A DNA stretch of 6,890 nucleotides, taken from Oxalobacteraceae bacterium UBA6018. GTDB lineage: Bacteria; Pseudomonadota; Gammaproteobacteria; Burkholderiales; Burkholderiaceae_D. The translations under genes and the position numbers were made by a program. Location: assembly GCA_002428015.1 (NCBI GenBank), contig DIZW01000087.1:1-6890 (forward strand), written 5' to 3'. The notes beneath the pieces are model-generated. The model did no database searches. It had not been told where the DNA came from and worked only from the letters and a program-made list of their open reading frames with translations. Below, in pieces: positions 1-6,442 of this stretch. Every line of letters starts with the position of its first letter. Within the stretch, counting starts at the first letter, position 1.

Positions 1-23
1 CAGCCAGCGGCACGGGTAGCCGC
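1..23 (-). mobile_element. Edge fragment of an IS4-family transposase gene
   Basis: These 23 bases are the exact reverse complement of positions 6868-6890, which lie inside an IS4-family transposase reading frame. On the minus strand they read GYPCRWL, the residues that follow the conserved DR of the second catalytic-Asp region. Identity stops at base 24, and the minus-strand frame upstream of it meets a stop codon (TAG) two codons before GYPCRWL. Any IS4 copy here would thus be cut at this point and continue off the left edge. It could be a truncated second IS copy in inverted orientation, or an assembly overlap. Only 23 bases are visible, so the identification rests on the match to the right-hand copy. 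Confidence 0.55.
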
Positions 24-77
24 CCTAGGAAATATGACGTTCGCGTGTTAAAGACGAATCCTTCACTGAACGGCATT

Positions 78-114
78 AGGGCGGCCGGAGTCCGTTTCAC
101 CGGCGCGCCGCCCT
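78..114 (-). terminator. GC-rich hairpin after the 751-aa GH74 gene, candidate terminator
   Basis: Bases 78-85 (AGGGCGGC) pair perfectly with 107-114 (GCCGCCCT), with a few further inner pairs possible. On the minus strand this hairpin begins 9 bases after the TAA stop of the GH74 gene, which is where a terminator would sit. No run of T follows on the minus strand, so it is not a textbook Rho-independent terminator and may act mainly to stabilise the 3' end of the transcript. Nothing else is recognisable between 24 and 122. Confidence 0.35.
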
Positions 115-122
115 GCTTGCGC

Positions 123-2378
123 TTACAGCGGATTGCCGATCATCACGCCGCCACGCAAGGCGCCGAGATAGACGCGCCCGAACACGCGCATGTCGCCCGT
201 GACGTAGTTGACCCCGCCCCACTGGTGCGCGGCGTCGTTGATCTGCGCCCAGGTGGTGCCGCCATCGATCGACTGGTAGATGCCCCAGACATTGTTGATC
301 TTGCCTGAGATGTACACGGCCGGATAGGTCTGGCCGGTCGCGGCCATGCCGAAGCCGACCCCGGTGGCGGCCTGCACATCGGCCAGCTTGACCGGCGACG
401 CGTTGGCGCCGTTGATGTGCCACAGCCCATTCGGCGTGGCCAGCCACAAGTCGCGCCGCACCGTGCCCGGCACCGAGGCCAGCTGGCTTTGCGAGGCGTA
501 GGACGGCAGAATGTCCAGTCCCGTGTAGATGGTCGAGAAGTTCAGGCCGCCGTCGGCGCTTTCGATGATCGTGCCCTTGGTCATGTCATAGGCGTAGAAG
601 TAGCTGCCCGCCACCTTGTCCGCCACCGGCGCCGTGTATTGGCCCGACCAGACCGATTGCGTCACGGGATAGCCGGTCGAGGCGGTCCAGCTGGCGCCGT
701 TGTTGGTCGAGACGTAGGCGCTCTGGCTGCCCGGCACCCACAGCAGGGTGGCGCCGTTGGCCGACACGGCGATATGGCCCGAGTCCGAGGAGGTGCTCGC
801 GACCGGGCTGGTGGGCGAGGCCGTCCAGGTGACGCCGTTGTCCTGCGACAACATCAGGCCGTTGCCGCTGGCGGTGGTGCGCGCCGCCACGTTGGTGTTG
901 AGATCGGCCACGTCGACGCTGTAGTTCGAGTTGTTGGGCGTAGGGCCGTAATAGCCGCTGGCGATAGTGAAATCGGTGTCGTAGCGGGCGCCGGAGACGT
1001 CGCCCAGGGCGGAGAACAGGTGCGCCCCGCTGGACGGCGACACCAGTGGCGAGTAGAGCCCCGATTCCTCGATGCCGCTGTCGTTGAACGACCAGGCCAC
1101 GCTGGCGCTGCCCAGGTTGTTGCTCTCCCACAGGCCGTAGCCGGTGTTGTACATGATGTTGTTCGAGTTGAACGGATCGATGTTGACGTCGCTGATCCAG
1201 TGCCCCATGTGGCCGGCCAGCGAGCCGCCGTAGTAGGCGGCCACCCATGGATTGTTGGGCGCGGCGTGGGTGCTGATGGCGTTCAGGCCGGTCCAGGTGG
1301 TGCCGCCGTCAGTCGACTTGAACAGGTCATCGCCGCCGCCCCAGCGGTCCAGGGTCGAGACGACGACCGAATTGGCGTTGCGCGGATCGACGGCCAGGCC
1401 GCCGTAACCGAAGGTCCAGGAGCTGGTCGGCGCGACCGGGGTGATGTTGGCCCAGCGGTTGCTGGTCAGGGTCAGCTTGTAGACCCCGCCCGCGGTCACC
1501 CCGTTGGGGCCGAGCGCGTTGGCGTAGCTCATGAGCAGGTGGCCGTTGCCGTCCAGCGCGCCCTGCAGCGGCATCAGGCCGCGCGGACCGCCGGTCACGC
1601 CGCTCCAGGTGGCGCCGCCGTCGGTCGAGCGGTACAGCGCGCTGCCGGTGGTGCTGGCCACGCCCACGTACAGGTTCTTGGTGGCAGTGCCGAGCGCGCT
1701 GCTGCTCTTGTCGAATACGACGAAGGTGGTGCCGGCCGTGGTCGGGAAGCCCGGCACCTGGGCCCAGGTCACACCGGCGTCGGTCGACTTGTACAGGCCG
1801 TCCTGGTTGGTGCCGAGGAACAGGATGTTGCCCTTGTTGGGGTCGACCTGGAGGCGCTCGCCGCTGCCGCGGCCGTCCGAATTGCCGCCCAGGCGGATCG
1901 ACAGCTCGGTGCGCGACCAGGTCGCGCCGCGGTCGCTCGAGCGCAGGATGGCGGCGGTGCGGCCCCAGGACTGGGTGTACATGCCGGCCGCGAGGTAGAG
2001 TTTTTGCGAGTCGTTCGGGTCGAGCGCCAGCGATACGCTGCCCTCGAGCTGGTTGTCGTCGTGGCTCAGGCCGTCGTTCACGGGGATCCAGGTGCTCGAG
2101 CCCGGATCGCGGCGGTACACGCCGCCCACGTCGGCGCGGGCGTAGACCAGGCCCTGGACCGTCGGGTGGTAGACGATGCCGGAGATATAGCCACCCGCGC
2201 CGAACACAGCGTTGGTCCAGCTGTAGCCAACGGGTCCCACGAGGGCTAAGTTGACGCTCGACTGGACCGGCGTGCCGTTGCTGCTGCCGCTAGACGAGCT
2301 GCCCGCGCCGCACGCGGCCAGGGCAAGCGGCAGCGCTAGCGCGCTCAGGAAAGTGTTCATTCTCATTCTAAGTCTCAT
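123..2378 (-). CDS. GH74-family xyloglucanase-type lipoprotein (751 aa)
   Basis: This is a likely secreted, lipid-anchored endo-beta-1,4-glucanase acting on xyloglucan. The N-terminus is a lipoprotein signal with a positively charged start, a hydrophobic core (about 10-19) and lipobox LAAC with Cys23. Gly24 follows, and the absence of Asp at +2 fits outer-membrane sorting. A short Ser/Gly-rich tether (24-50) precedes the catalytic region (about 52-751), which matches GH74 throughout: GAGGYISGIVYHP at 60-72, RADVGG at 81-86, GERLQVDP at 173-180, SALGD at 456-460 and VTGDMRVFGRVYLG at 726-739. Eight Asp boxes (S-x-D-x-G-x-T-W type) occur near 147, 198, 251, 355, 511, 557, 607 and 703, as expected for two seven-bladed propellers. 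By family analogy Asp83 and Asp460 are the catalytic pair in the cleft between the propellers. Length is normal for an intact GH74 enzyme. The start was chosen because GGAG lies 6 bases upstream; ATGs at residues 5 and 7 are less well spaced. It is a close paralogue of the 784-aa gene upstream. The family call is firm; substrate is inferred, as some GH74 enzymes prefer other glucans. Confidence 0.92.
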   Translation of the reverse strand: MRLRMRMNTFLSALALPLALAACGAGSSSSGSSNGTPVQSSVNLALVGPVGYSWTNAVFGAGGYISGIVYHPTVQGLVYARADVGGVYRRDPGSSTWIPVNDGLSHDDNQLEGSVSLALDPNDSQKLYLAAGMYTQSWGRTAAILRSSDRGATWSRTELSIRLGGNSDGRGSGERLQVDPNKGNILFLGTNQDGLYKSTDAGVTWAQVPGFPTTAGTTFVVFDKSSSALGTATKNLYVGVASTTGSALYRSTDGGATWSGVTGGPRGLMPLQGALDGNGHLLMSYANALGPNGVTAGGVYKLTLTSNRWANITPVAPTSSWTFGYGGLAVDPRNANSVVVSTLDRWGGGDDLFKSTDGGTTWTGLNAISTHAAPNNPWVAAYYGGSLAGHMGHWISDVNIDPFNSNNIMYNTGYGLWESNNLGSASVAWSFNDSGIEESGLYSPLVSPSSGAHLFSALGDVSGARYDTDFTIASGYYGPTPNNSNYSVDVADLNTNVAARTTASGNGLMLSQDNGVTWTASPTSPVASTSSDSGHIAVSANGATLLWVPGSQSAYVSTNNGASWTASTGYPVTQSVWSGQYTAPVADKVAGSYFYAYDMTKGTIIESADGGLNFSTIYTGLDILPSYASQSQLASVPGTVRRDLWLATPNGLWHINGANASPVKLADVQAATGVGFGMAATGQTYPAVYISGKINNVWGIYQSIDGGTTWAQINDAAHQWGGVNYVTGDMRVFGRVYLGALRGGVMIGNPL

Positions 2379-2734
2379 TGTCGTCTCCGATTGGGATTAT
2401 GGCTGCGGAACACACTGCCTGGCTTGCTCGCGTCAAGACTTTGGTGCGGGAAACGGTGGTGGCGCATGCTGGCCGCACCGGCGCCGGGCGCGGCATGGGA
2501 CACCGAGCGGGGCGGGGATGATTAGCAGTGTTGTAGCGAGTTTAACCAAGTTCATAGGCCGTTTATCCAGAGTGGGAAATATGGTTCTTGGCTTTGGCGA
2601 TTTTGCTCACGGCGCGCCGAAGTCGCATACACAAGCGCCCGATCAGCAAGCCCGCGGATGCCTGTCAGGCGTCCTGCATCGGCCCGCGGACGACGATCAA
2701 CAATGTTGGAACTCATGGTTTTTAAAGAGTAAAT
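2379..2734. other. Leader region between the 751-aa GH74 gene and the tRNA
   Basis: These 356 bases hold no recognisable gene. They must contain the promoter of the GH74 gene unless it is read through from the tRNA. I see no convincing -35/-10 pair: TTGACG and CATAAT on the minus strand (around 2430 and 2400) are about 29 bases apart, too far to work together. Two tiny minus-strand frames overlap by ATGA here: 2552-2716 (54 codons, no recognisable product) and 2433-2555 (40 codons, starting MNLVKLATTLLIIPAPLGV, signal-peptide-like). Neither has a ribosome site good enough to call a gene. The second could be the decayed start of an exported protein. Confidence 0.5.
2384..2389 (-). promoter_or_regulatory. 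Ribosome binding site of the 751-aa GH74 gene
   Basis: The minus strand reads CGGAGACGACA immediately before the ATG at 2378. GGAG lies 6 bases from the start codon. This favours the first ATG over the two in-frame ATGs at residues 5 and 7. Confidence 0.7.
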
Positions 2735-2811
2735 TGGTCTGGTAGACGAGATTTGAACTCGCGGCCGCTACGTCCCGAACGCAGCGCTCTACCAGGCTGC
2801 GCCATACCCCG
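2735..2811 (-). tRNA. tRNA-Pro-like gene (anticodon CGG) with a defective acceptor stem, possibly a pseudogene
   Basis: The minus strand folds as a 77-nt tRNA ending in an encoded CCA (2737-2735). The anticodon arm is CTGCG / TTCGGGA / CGTAG, giving anticodon CGG, which reads the proline codon CCG. The T arm is GCGAG / TTCAAAT / CTCGT. The D arm carries the AGCCTGGTA loop typical of proline tRNAs, and C1-G72 with A73 also fit proline. The acceptor stem does not fit: 5' CGGGGTA faces 3' CTACCAG, so only pairs 1-72, 3-70 and 4-69 form. A proline tRNA with this 5' strand should end TACCCCG. The D stem also has a G-A mismatch or lacks base 26. The isotype is clear but function is doubtful. The IS630 remnant lies 31 bases upstream, so it may have been damaged by rearrangement. 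Confidence 0.65.
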
Positions 2812-2842
2812 ACTGCGATCTCATCAGAATTTCGCGTACTTT

Positions 2843-3397
2843 TCAACTGCCTGCGGTGGCAAGGCGCCTCCTTTGCATCAAGACTTCGGCCATCTTGCGC
2901 TCGAACTGGGGATCGCGCCGTTCCAGGTAATAGCGCACGCGATGCGGCTTGAGTTCATTGGCGTCCAAGATGCGCCACACAGTTGTCTTGCCTGCCTTTG
3001 CCAGTCGTTCATAGCCGGCGCCGCAAGCATGCGTGCTGACGTGCCTGGCCAGCGCCGACAGGGTCCACAGCTCAGCCGCGTAACCGAGGTCCTTCGGCGT
3101 CCGGTACGCTATGTCGACCACCCAAGCCTTGGCCGCATCGCTGATCTCTGGAGCATACGGACGATGATAACGATCCGGCAAACCGGCGCCGACGCCAGCG
3201 GCCAGTGCCTTGTCGATGCATTTGTCGATCGTCGGCCTGGACACGCCCACCGAACGTTGGATCTCAGTTGGTCATTGGCCTTCGGCATACGCCAGCAGCA
3301 CCTTTGCACGCTCGATCGGGCGCGCCGGCGCAGTTCGCGACCCTCGCAATCCCGACAGCATCGCCTTGTGTTCGTCGCTACGCTCAACTTCATGCAT
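2843..3397 (-). pseudogene. IS630-family transposase remnant, in-frame stop and no catalytic domain
   Basis: From ATG at 3397 (MHEVERSDEHKA) one minus-strand frame runs to a stop at 2843, interrupted once by TGA at 3272-3274 between AYAEGQ and PTEIQRSVGVSRPTID. Both sides read as one protein, so this is a nonsense mutation, not a frameshift. What remains is the DNA-binding half of an IS630/Tc1-type transposase: the helix-turn-helix around VSRPTIDKCIDKAL, then the segments RTPKDLGYAAELWTLSAL, KTTVWRILDANELKPHRV and ERRDPQFERKMAEVL. IS630 transposases are usually about 340-360 aa. Here homology ends near 2879 (after AEVLM) and the whole DDE catalytic half is absent; the last residues (QRRRLATAGS) look like unrelated DNA read through to a stop. 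It cannot make an active enzyme. No second IS end was found. The upstream boundary may be the TA at 3425-3426, since this family targets TA. Confidence 0.85.
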
Positions 3398-3423
3398 GCG
3401 GTCGGAGTTGCGCGGGGGAGAAC

Positions 3424-3483
3424 TTAACAGCCCCGGTTCCAGCGGTAGGCGCCGCCCATATCCGTGCCTGCGTTTTTGTGCAT
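3424..3483 (-). pseudogene. Scrap of a third GH74 gene (catalytic-Asp motif only)
   Basis: A 19-codon minus-strand frame reads MHKNAGTDMGGAYRWNRGC then TAA. TDMGGAYRWN (bases 3465-3436) is a near-perfect copy of the most conserved GH74 signature, R-T-D-[IM]-G-G-A-Y-R-W-[ND], which includes a catalytic aspartate. It is on the same strand as the two GH74 genes but is closer to the family consensus than they are: they read RADVGGVYRRD and RTDVGGAYRRD. Similarity is not visible upstream of about 3468 or downstream of about 3435. It looks like debris of a different GH74 gene, cut on the downstream side near the IS630 remnant. It is too short to be functional, and a chance match cannot be fully excluded. 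Confidence 0.5.
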
Positions 3484-3775
3484 TTTTGTCTCCAAGTTGG
3501 AATAGTGACTTGTACCTCTCTTACCGCCATATGGGAAATCGATCCATTAATCAGCAGAACATTCTGCATGTTGCCGCAAAGCACACCCATACCAAAAAAC
3601 ACCAAATGGGATTGCGAAATTAAGCGAGCGAGATGCGCTCCCGCAGCGCGAGGTCGCGCGGCACGTTGCAGGAAAAGCAATGAATTACCGGAAGGCGAGA
3701 AGCGCTCGATCTATTCCAGACCAAGGCATGGCGCCGGCCAGAAGCGTCGCTTCCGGCCGGGCCTGGGGACTTACT
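3484..3775. other. Intergenic stretch downstream of the 784-aa GH74 gene
   Basis: No gene is supported here. The middle part (about 3490-3630) is clearly more AT-rich than its surroundings, which suggests non-coding or foreign DNA. The only structure I can point to is the hairpin at 3734-3760. Open frames crossing the region give proteins without recognisable motifs and are probably spurious. Confidence 0.5.
3734..3760 (-). terminator. Strong hairpin after the 784-aa GH74 gene, candidate terminator
   Basis: These 27 bases form a stem of 11 pairs with one A-C mismatch and a 3-base loop: CCGGCC and GAAGC on one side, GCTTC and GGCCGG on the other. On the minus strand it starts 15 bases after the TAA stop. 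No T-run follows, as with the hairpin after the other GH74 gene, so it may end transcription weakly or protect the mRNA 3' end. The two hairpins are not similar in sequence. Confidence 0.45.
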
Positions 3776-6130
3776 TTACTGTAAATTACCGACGTACACG
3801 CCGCCGCGCCCGGCGCCGACATAGACCCGGCCGAACACACGCATGTCACCGGTAACGTAATTCGGGCCGGCCCACTGGTGTTTGTCGTCGTTGATGCGCT
3901 TCCAGGTCGTCCCGCCGTCGAGCGACTGGTAGATACCGAAGACATTGTTGATCTTGGCGGAAATATACACGGCCGGGTAGGTCTGGCCCGTCGCCGCCAT
4001 GCCGAAACCAACCCCGTAGGCTGCCTGGATGTTCGGCAGCTGCACCGGCGAGGCACCCGCGCCGTTGATGTGCCACAGTCCGTTCGGGGTCGCCAGCCAC
4101 AGGTCTCGCCTTAGCGTGCCCGGGACCGAGGCCAACTGGTGTTGCATGTTATACGACGGCAAAATGTTGAGCCCGGTATAGATGGTCGAGAAGGTCTGGC
4201 CGCCGTTGGCGCTTTCCAGGATCGTGCCCTTGGAATAGTCATAGGTGTAGAAGTAGGCGTTGGCCGCCTTGTCGGCAACCGGGTTGAAGTAATTGCCGGA
4301 AGTGACGCCGCCCGTGACCGGATAGCCGCTCGAGGCCGTCCAGCTGGCGCCGCTATTGCTTGAGTAATAAGCGCCTTGACCGCCCGGTACCCAGAGCAGG
4401 GTGGTGCCGCTGGTGGACACGGCGACCCGGCCCGAATCGCTGTTGCTGGCGACCGGACTGCTGGCCGTCTGCTTCCAGGTCACGCCATTGTCCGACGAGA
4501 TCATCAGCGAGTTGCCACTGGCGGTGGTGCGCGCCACCACGCTGGCGTTTTGATCGGCCGCGTCGACGCTGTAGTTCGAATTGTTGGGGCTGCTGTAATA
4601 GCCGGCGATGCTGTTGAAATCGGTGGCGTAGCGGGCGCCGGCGACGTCGCCGAGCGCCAGGAACAGGTGCGCGGCGCCCGTGCTCGGCGACACCAGCGGC
4701 GAATACAGGCCCGCCTCTTCGATGCCGCTGTCATTGAACGACCAGGCCACCGTACTGCCGCCAAGGCTGTTGCTTTCCCACACGCCATAGCCGGTGTTGT
4801 AGATGACGTTGTTGGAATTGAACGGGTCGATGTCGACGTCGGTGATCCAGTGCCCCATCTTGCCCGCTAGCGAGCCGCTGTAGTAGGCCACGAGCCACGG
4901 ATTGTTCGGCGCCGCGTGCGTGCTTATGGCGTTCAGCCCGGTCCAGGTCGCGCCGCCGTCGGTCGACTTGAACAGGTCGTCGCCGCCGCCCCAGCGCTCG
5001 AAGGTCGATACCACGATGGTGTTCGGGTTGCGCGGATCGACGCCCAGGCCGCTGTAGCCGAAATTCCAGTTGGCGGAAGGCGCGACCGGCGTGATGTTGG
5101 TCCAGGTCGTGCTGGCGGGGGTGAGCGCGTATACCGCGCCGTTCGAGATGCCGCCTGGGCCGTTTCCATTGCTGTAGGTCAGGACCAGGCGGCCGCCAGC
5201 GATCGAACCTTGCAACGGCATCAATCCGGCCGGGCCGCCGGGCACGCCGGCCCAAGTCGTGCCGCCGTCGGTCGAGCGGTACAGCGCGGTGCCGGTGGTG
5301 GTGGCCATGCCGACATAGATGGTGCCGGTGGCCGAGCCGGCCGAGCCGGTCGACTTGTCGAACAGGACGAAGTTGGTGCTGCCCGTGACCGGGAAACCCG
5401 GCACTTGCGACCAGGTCACGCCGGCGTCGGTCGACTTGTACAGACCATCCCCGCAAGTGCCGAGGAACAGGATGCTCCCCTTGTTCGGGTCGACCTGCAG
5501 GCGCTCGCCGGTGCCGCGGCCGTTCCAGTTGCCGTTCAGGCGGAACGGCAGTTCGGTGCGCGACCAGGTATTGCCGCGGTCGCTAGAGCGCAGGATGGCG
5601 GCGGTGCGCCCCCATGACGGCGTGTACATGCCGGCGGCGAGATACAGTTTCTGCGAGTCGTTCGGATCGACAGCTAGCGAAGCGGAGCCTGCCAGCTGGT
5701 TGTCGTCACGATTGAGGTCGTCATTGAGCGGTATCCAGGTCGAGGAGCCCGGGTCGCGGCGATAGGCGCCGCCGACGTCGGTGCGGATATAGACCAGTCC
5801 CTGTACCGTCGGATGATAAACCGTACCGGTGACGTAGCCGCCGGCGCCGAACAGTGCGGCCGACCAGGCGTAGGTCCCGGGAATCGGCGTTGGCGTTGGG
5901 GGGGGCGTCGGCGTTGGCGTTGGCGTTGGCGTAGGCGTAGGCGTCGGCGTCGGCGTAGGCGTCGGCGTCGGCGTAGGCGTCGGCGTCGGCGTAGGAGTTG
6001 GCGTCGGCGTTGGGGTGGGCGTCGGCGTAGGTGTCTGCGTCGGCGTCGGCGAGGAACCGCCACCACCGCCGCCGCAACCGGCCAGAATCAGCGTCACCAA
6101 GAGCGCGCTCGGGATAGTATTTTTTCTCAT
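3776..6130 (-). CDS. GH74-family xyloglucanase-type lipoprotein with Thr-Pro linker (784 aa)
   Basis: Paralogue of the 751-aa protein, with the same predicted role in cutting xyloglucan-type beta-1,4-glucans outside the cell. The signal peptide ends in lipobox LAGC with Cys19, followed by six glycines; Gly at +2 fits outer-membrane sorting. Residues 28-83 are almost pure Thr-Pro repeat, a stiff tether that would hold the enzyme away from the membrane. The catalytic region spans about 87-784: GAGGYVTGTVYHP at 95-107, RTDVGG at 116-121, GERLQVDP at 208-215, LALGD at 491-495 and VTGDMRVFGRVYVG at 759-772. Asp-box blades lie near 182, 233, 286, 389, 545, 590, 640 and 736. Asp118 and Asp495 are the likely catalytic pair. 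By eye most catalytic-region residues match the other copy; the N-terminal tethers are unrelated. The start is supported by AGGTGA 6 bases upstream. The gene is intact. The family call is firm; substrate is inferred. Confidence 0.93.
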   Translation of the reverse strand: MRKNTIPSALLVTLILAGCGGGGGGSSPTPTQTPTPTPTPTPTPTPTPTPTPTPTPTPTPTPTPTPTPTPTPTPTPPPTPTPIPGTYAWSAALFGAGGYVTGTVYHPTVQGLVYIRTDVGGAYRRDPGSSTWIPLNDDLNRDDNQLAGSASLAVDPNDSQKLYLAAGMYTPSWGRTAAILRSSDRGNTWSRTELPFRLNGNWNGRGTGERLQVDPNKGSILFLGTCGDGLYKSTDAGVTWSQVPGFPVTGSTNFVLFDKSTGSAGSATGTIYVGMATTTGTALYRSTDGGTTWAGVPGGPAGLMPLQGSIAGGRLVLTYSNGNGPGGISNGAVYALTPASTTWTNITPVAPSANWNFGYSGLGVDPRNPNTIVVSTFERWGGGDDLFKSTDGGATWTGLNAISTHAAPNNPWLVAYYSGSLAGKMGHWITDVDIDPFNSNNVIYNTGYGVWESNSLGGSTVAWSFNDSGIEEAGLYSPLVSPSTGAAHLFLALGDVAGARYATDFNSIAGYYSSPNNSNYSVDAADQNASVVARTTASGNSLMISSDNGVTWKQTASSPVASNSDSGRVAVSTSGTTLLWVPGGQGAYYSSNSGASWTASSGYPVTGGVTSGNYFNPVADKAANAYFYTYDYSKGTILESANGGQTFSTIYTGLNILPSYNMQHQLASVPGTLRRDLWLATPNGLWHINGAGASPVQLPNIQAAYGVGFGMAATGQTYPAVYISAKINNVFGIYQSLDGGTTWKRINDDKHQWAGPNYVTGDMRVFGRVYVGAGRGGVYVGNLQ
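5879..6049 (-). repeat. Hexanucleotide repeat coding the Thr-Pro linker
   Basis: About 28 tandem GGCGTN hexamers (plus-strand view) encode Thr-Pro dipeptides, residues 28-84 of the 784-aa lipoprotein. In the middle there is a higher-order 18-base unit (GGCGTAGGCGTCGGCGTC) in three perfect copies at 5934-5987. Because the unit is 6 bases, gain or loss changes linker length without shifting frame. The edges are degenerate (GGGGGGGC near 5898-5906, GGAGTT at 5994). The other GH74 gene lacks this tract. Confidence 0.93.
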
Positions 6131-6136
6131 AAGGGG

Positions 6137-6142
6137 TCACCT
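6137..6142 (-). promoter_or_regulatory. Ribosome binding site of the 784-aa GH74 gene
   Basis: The minus strand reads AGGTGACCCCTT before ATG at 6130, a good Shine-Dalgarno match with a 6-base spacer. It fixes the start directly ahead of a basic, hydrophobic lipoprotein signal. Confidence 0.7.
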
Positions 6143-6153
6143 GATCGTCTGTA

Positions 6154-6172
6154 AGCGTTGCTTAAGCACGCT
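6154..6172. promoter_or_regulatory. Near-palindrome in the leader of the 784-aa GH74 gene, candidate operator
   Basis: Bases 6154-6172 have arms AGCGT and ACGCT around an 8-base perfect palindrome GCTTAAGC, with one extra T on the left. It lies 24-42 bases upstream of the GH74 start codon, between a candidate promoter and the ribosome site, where a repressor operator or mRNA hairpin could act. I see no matching site ahead of the other GH74 gene, so shared control is not supported. Confidence 0.35.
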
Positions 6173-6174
6173 AC

Positions 6175-6221
6175 GGTTTTTTATACATAAAAAATATGCA
6201 TACTATCCTAGCCGCATCCAA
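6175..6221 (-). promoter_or_regulatory. AT-rich candidate promoter of the 784-aa GH74 gene
   Basis: On the minus strand TTGGAT (6221-6216) and CATATT (6198-6193) are separated by 17 bases, a sigma-70-like arrangement with only fair hexamers. TATAAA with a preceding TATG (about 6189-6180) is an alternative -10 without a clear -35. The segment is much more AT-rich than the coding DNA around it, which supports promoter function in general but not one exact start site. Confidence 0.3.
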
Positions 6222-6442
6222 TTGAGGGCGTGTCACTAAATTTCATTGGAGAAATCGGCGATTTGGGTAAATTGCCAATTAGGCTAGGCAGTGGCACTGC
6301 GGCTGAGCCATGGACTTACGGCGCAAGACAAGAACTCAAGGAAAAATGCCGGATGGCGAGATGGAGGTACAGCCGCAATCTACCGGACTTAAGCGCAATC
6401 AGGACTTAAAACAAAGCGCCACCTTCAAATAATTGTTGACTA

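Larger units (their letters stand above)
6131..6442. other. Intergenic region between the 784-aa GH74 gene and the IS4 remnant
   Basis: These 312 bases contain the leader of the GH74 gene (6131-6221) and, towards the right, what is probably the non-coding start of the IS4 element. No gene is supported. Three short perfect inverted repeats with single-base centres lie together: AAATCG/CGATTT at 6252-6264, AATTG/CAATT at 6270-6280 and GCAGTG/CACTGC at 6288-6300. GGACTTAA occurs twice, near 6385 and 6401. I could not identify the IS end. Confidence 0.5.

Noticed and set aside
417..2249. 610-codon open frame on the plus strand opposite the 751-aa GH74 gene
   Set aside because: It is antisense to a clear GH74 gene, is rich in Arg, Ala, Gly and Val, and has no domain. 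Long antisense frames are expected in GC-rich coding DNA.
2433..2716. Two tiny minus-strand frames (54 and 40 codons) overlapping by ATGA, the second with a signal-peptide-like start
   Set aside because: The overlap resembles translational coupling, but neither has a convincing ribosome site or recognisable product, and both are short enough to be chance.
2735..2811. tRNA as an attachment site for an integrated element
   Set aside because: No integrase and no direct repeat of the tRNA 3' end is present in the window, and the 3' end is altered rather than restored.
3390..3680. 96-codon minus-strand frame across the intergenic region
   Set aside because: No recognisable motif, no ribosome site, and it crosses the GH74 scrap and the start of the IS630 remnant in another frame.
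3205..3855. Overlapping plus-strand frames of 137 and 216 codons
   Set aside because: They run antisense to the IS630 remnant and into the end of the GH74 gene; composition is Arg-rich and no family is recognisable.
5879..6049. Hexamer tract as a possible CRISPR or minisatellite array
   Set aside because: There are no spacers; it is a simple in-frame coding repeat for Thr-Pro.
5813..6154. Plus-strand frame with long poly-Arg/Trp runs
   Set aside because: It is only the opposite strand of the Thr-Pro hexamer repeat.
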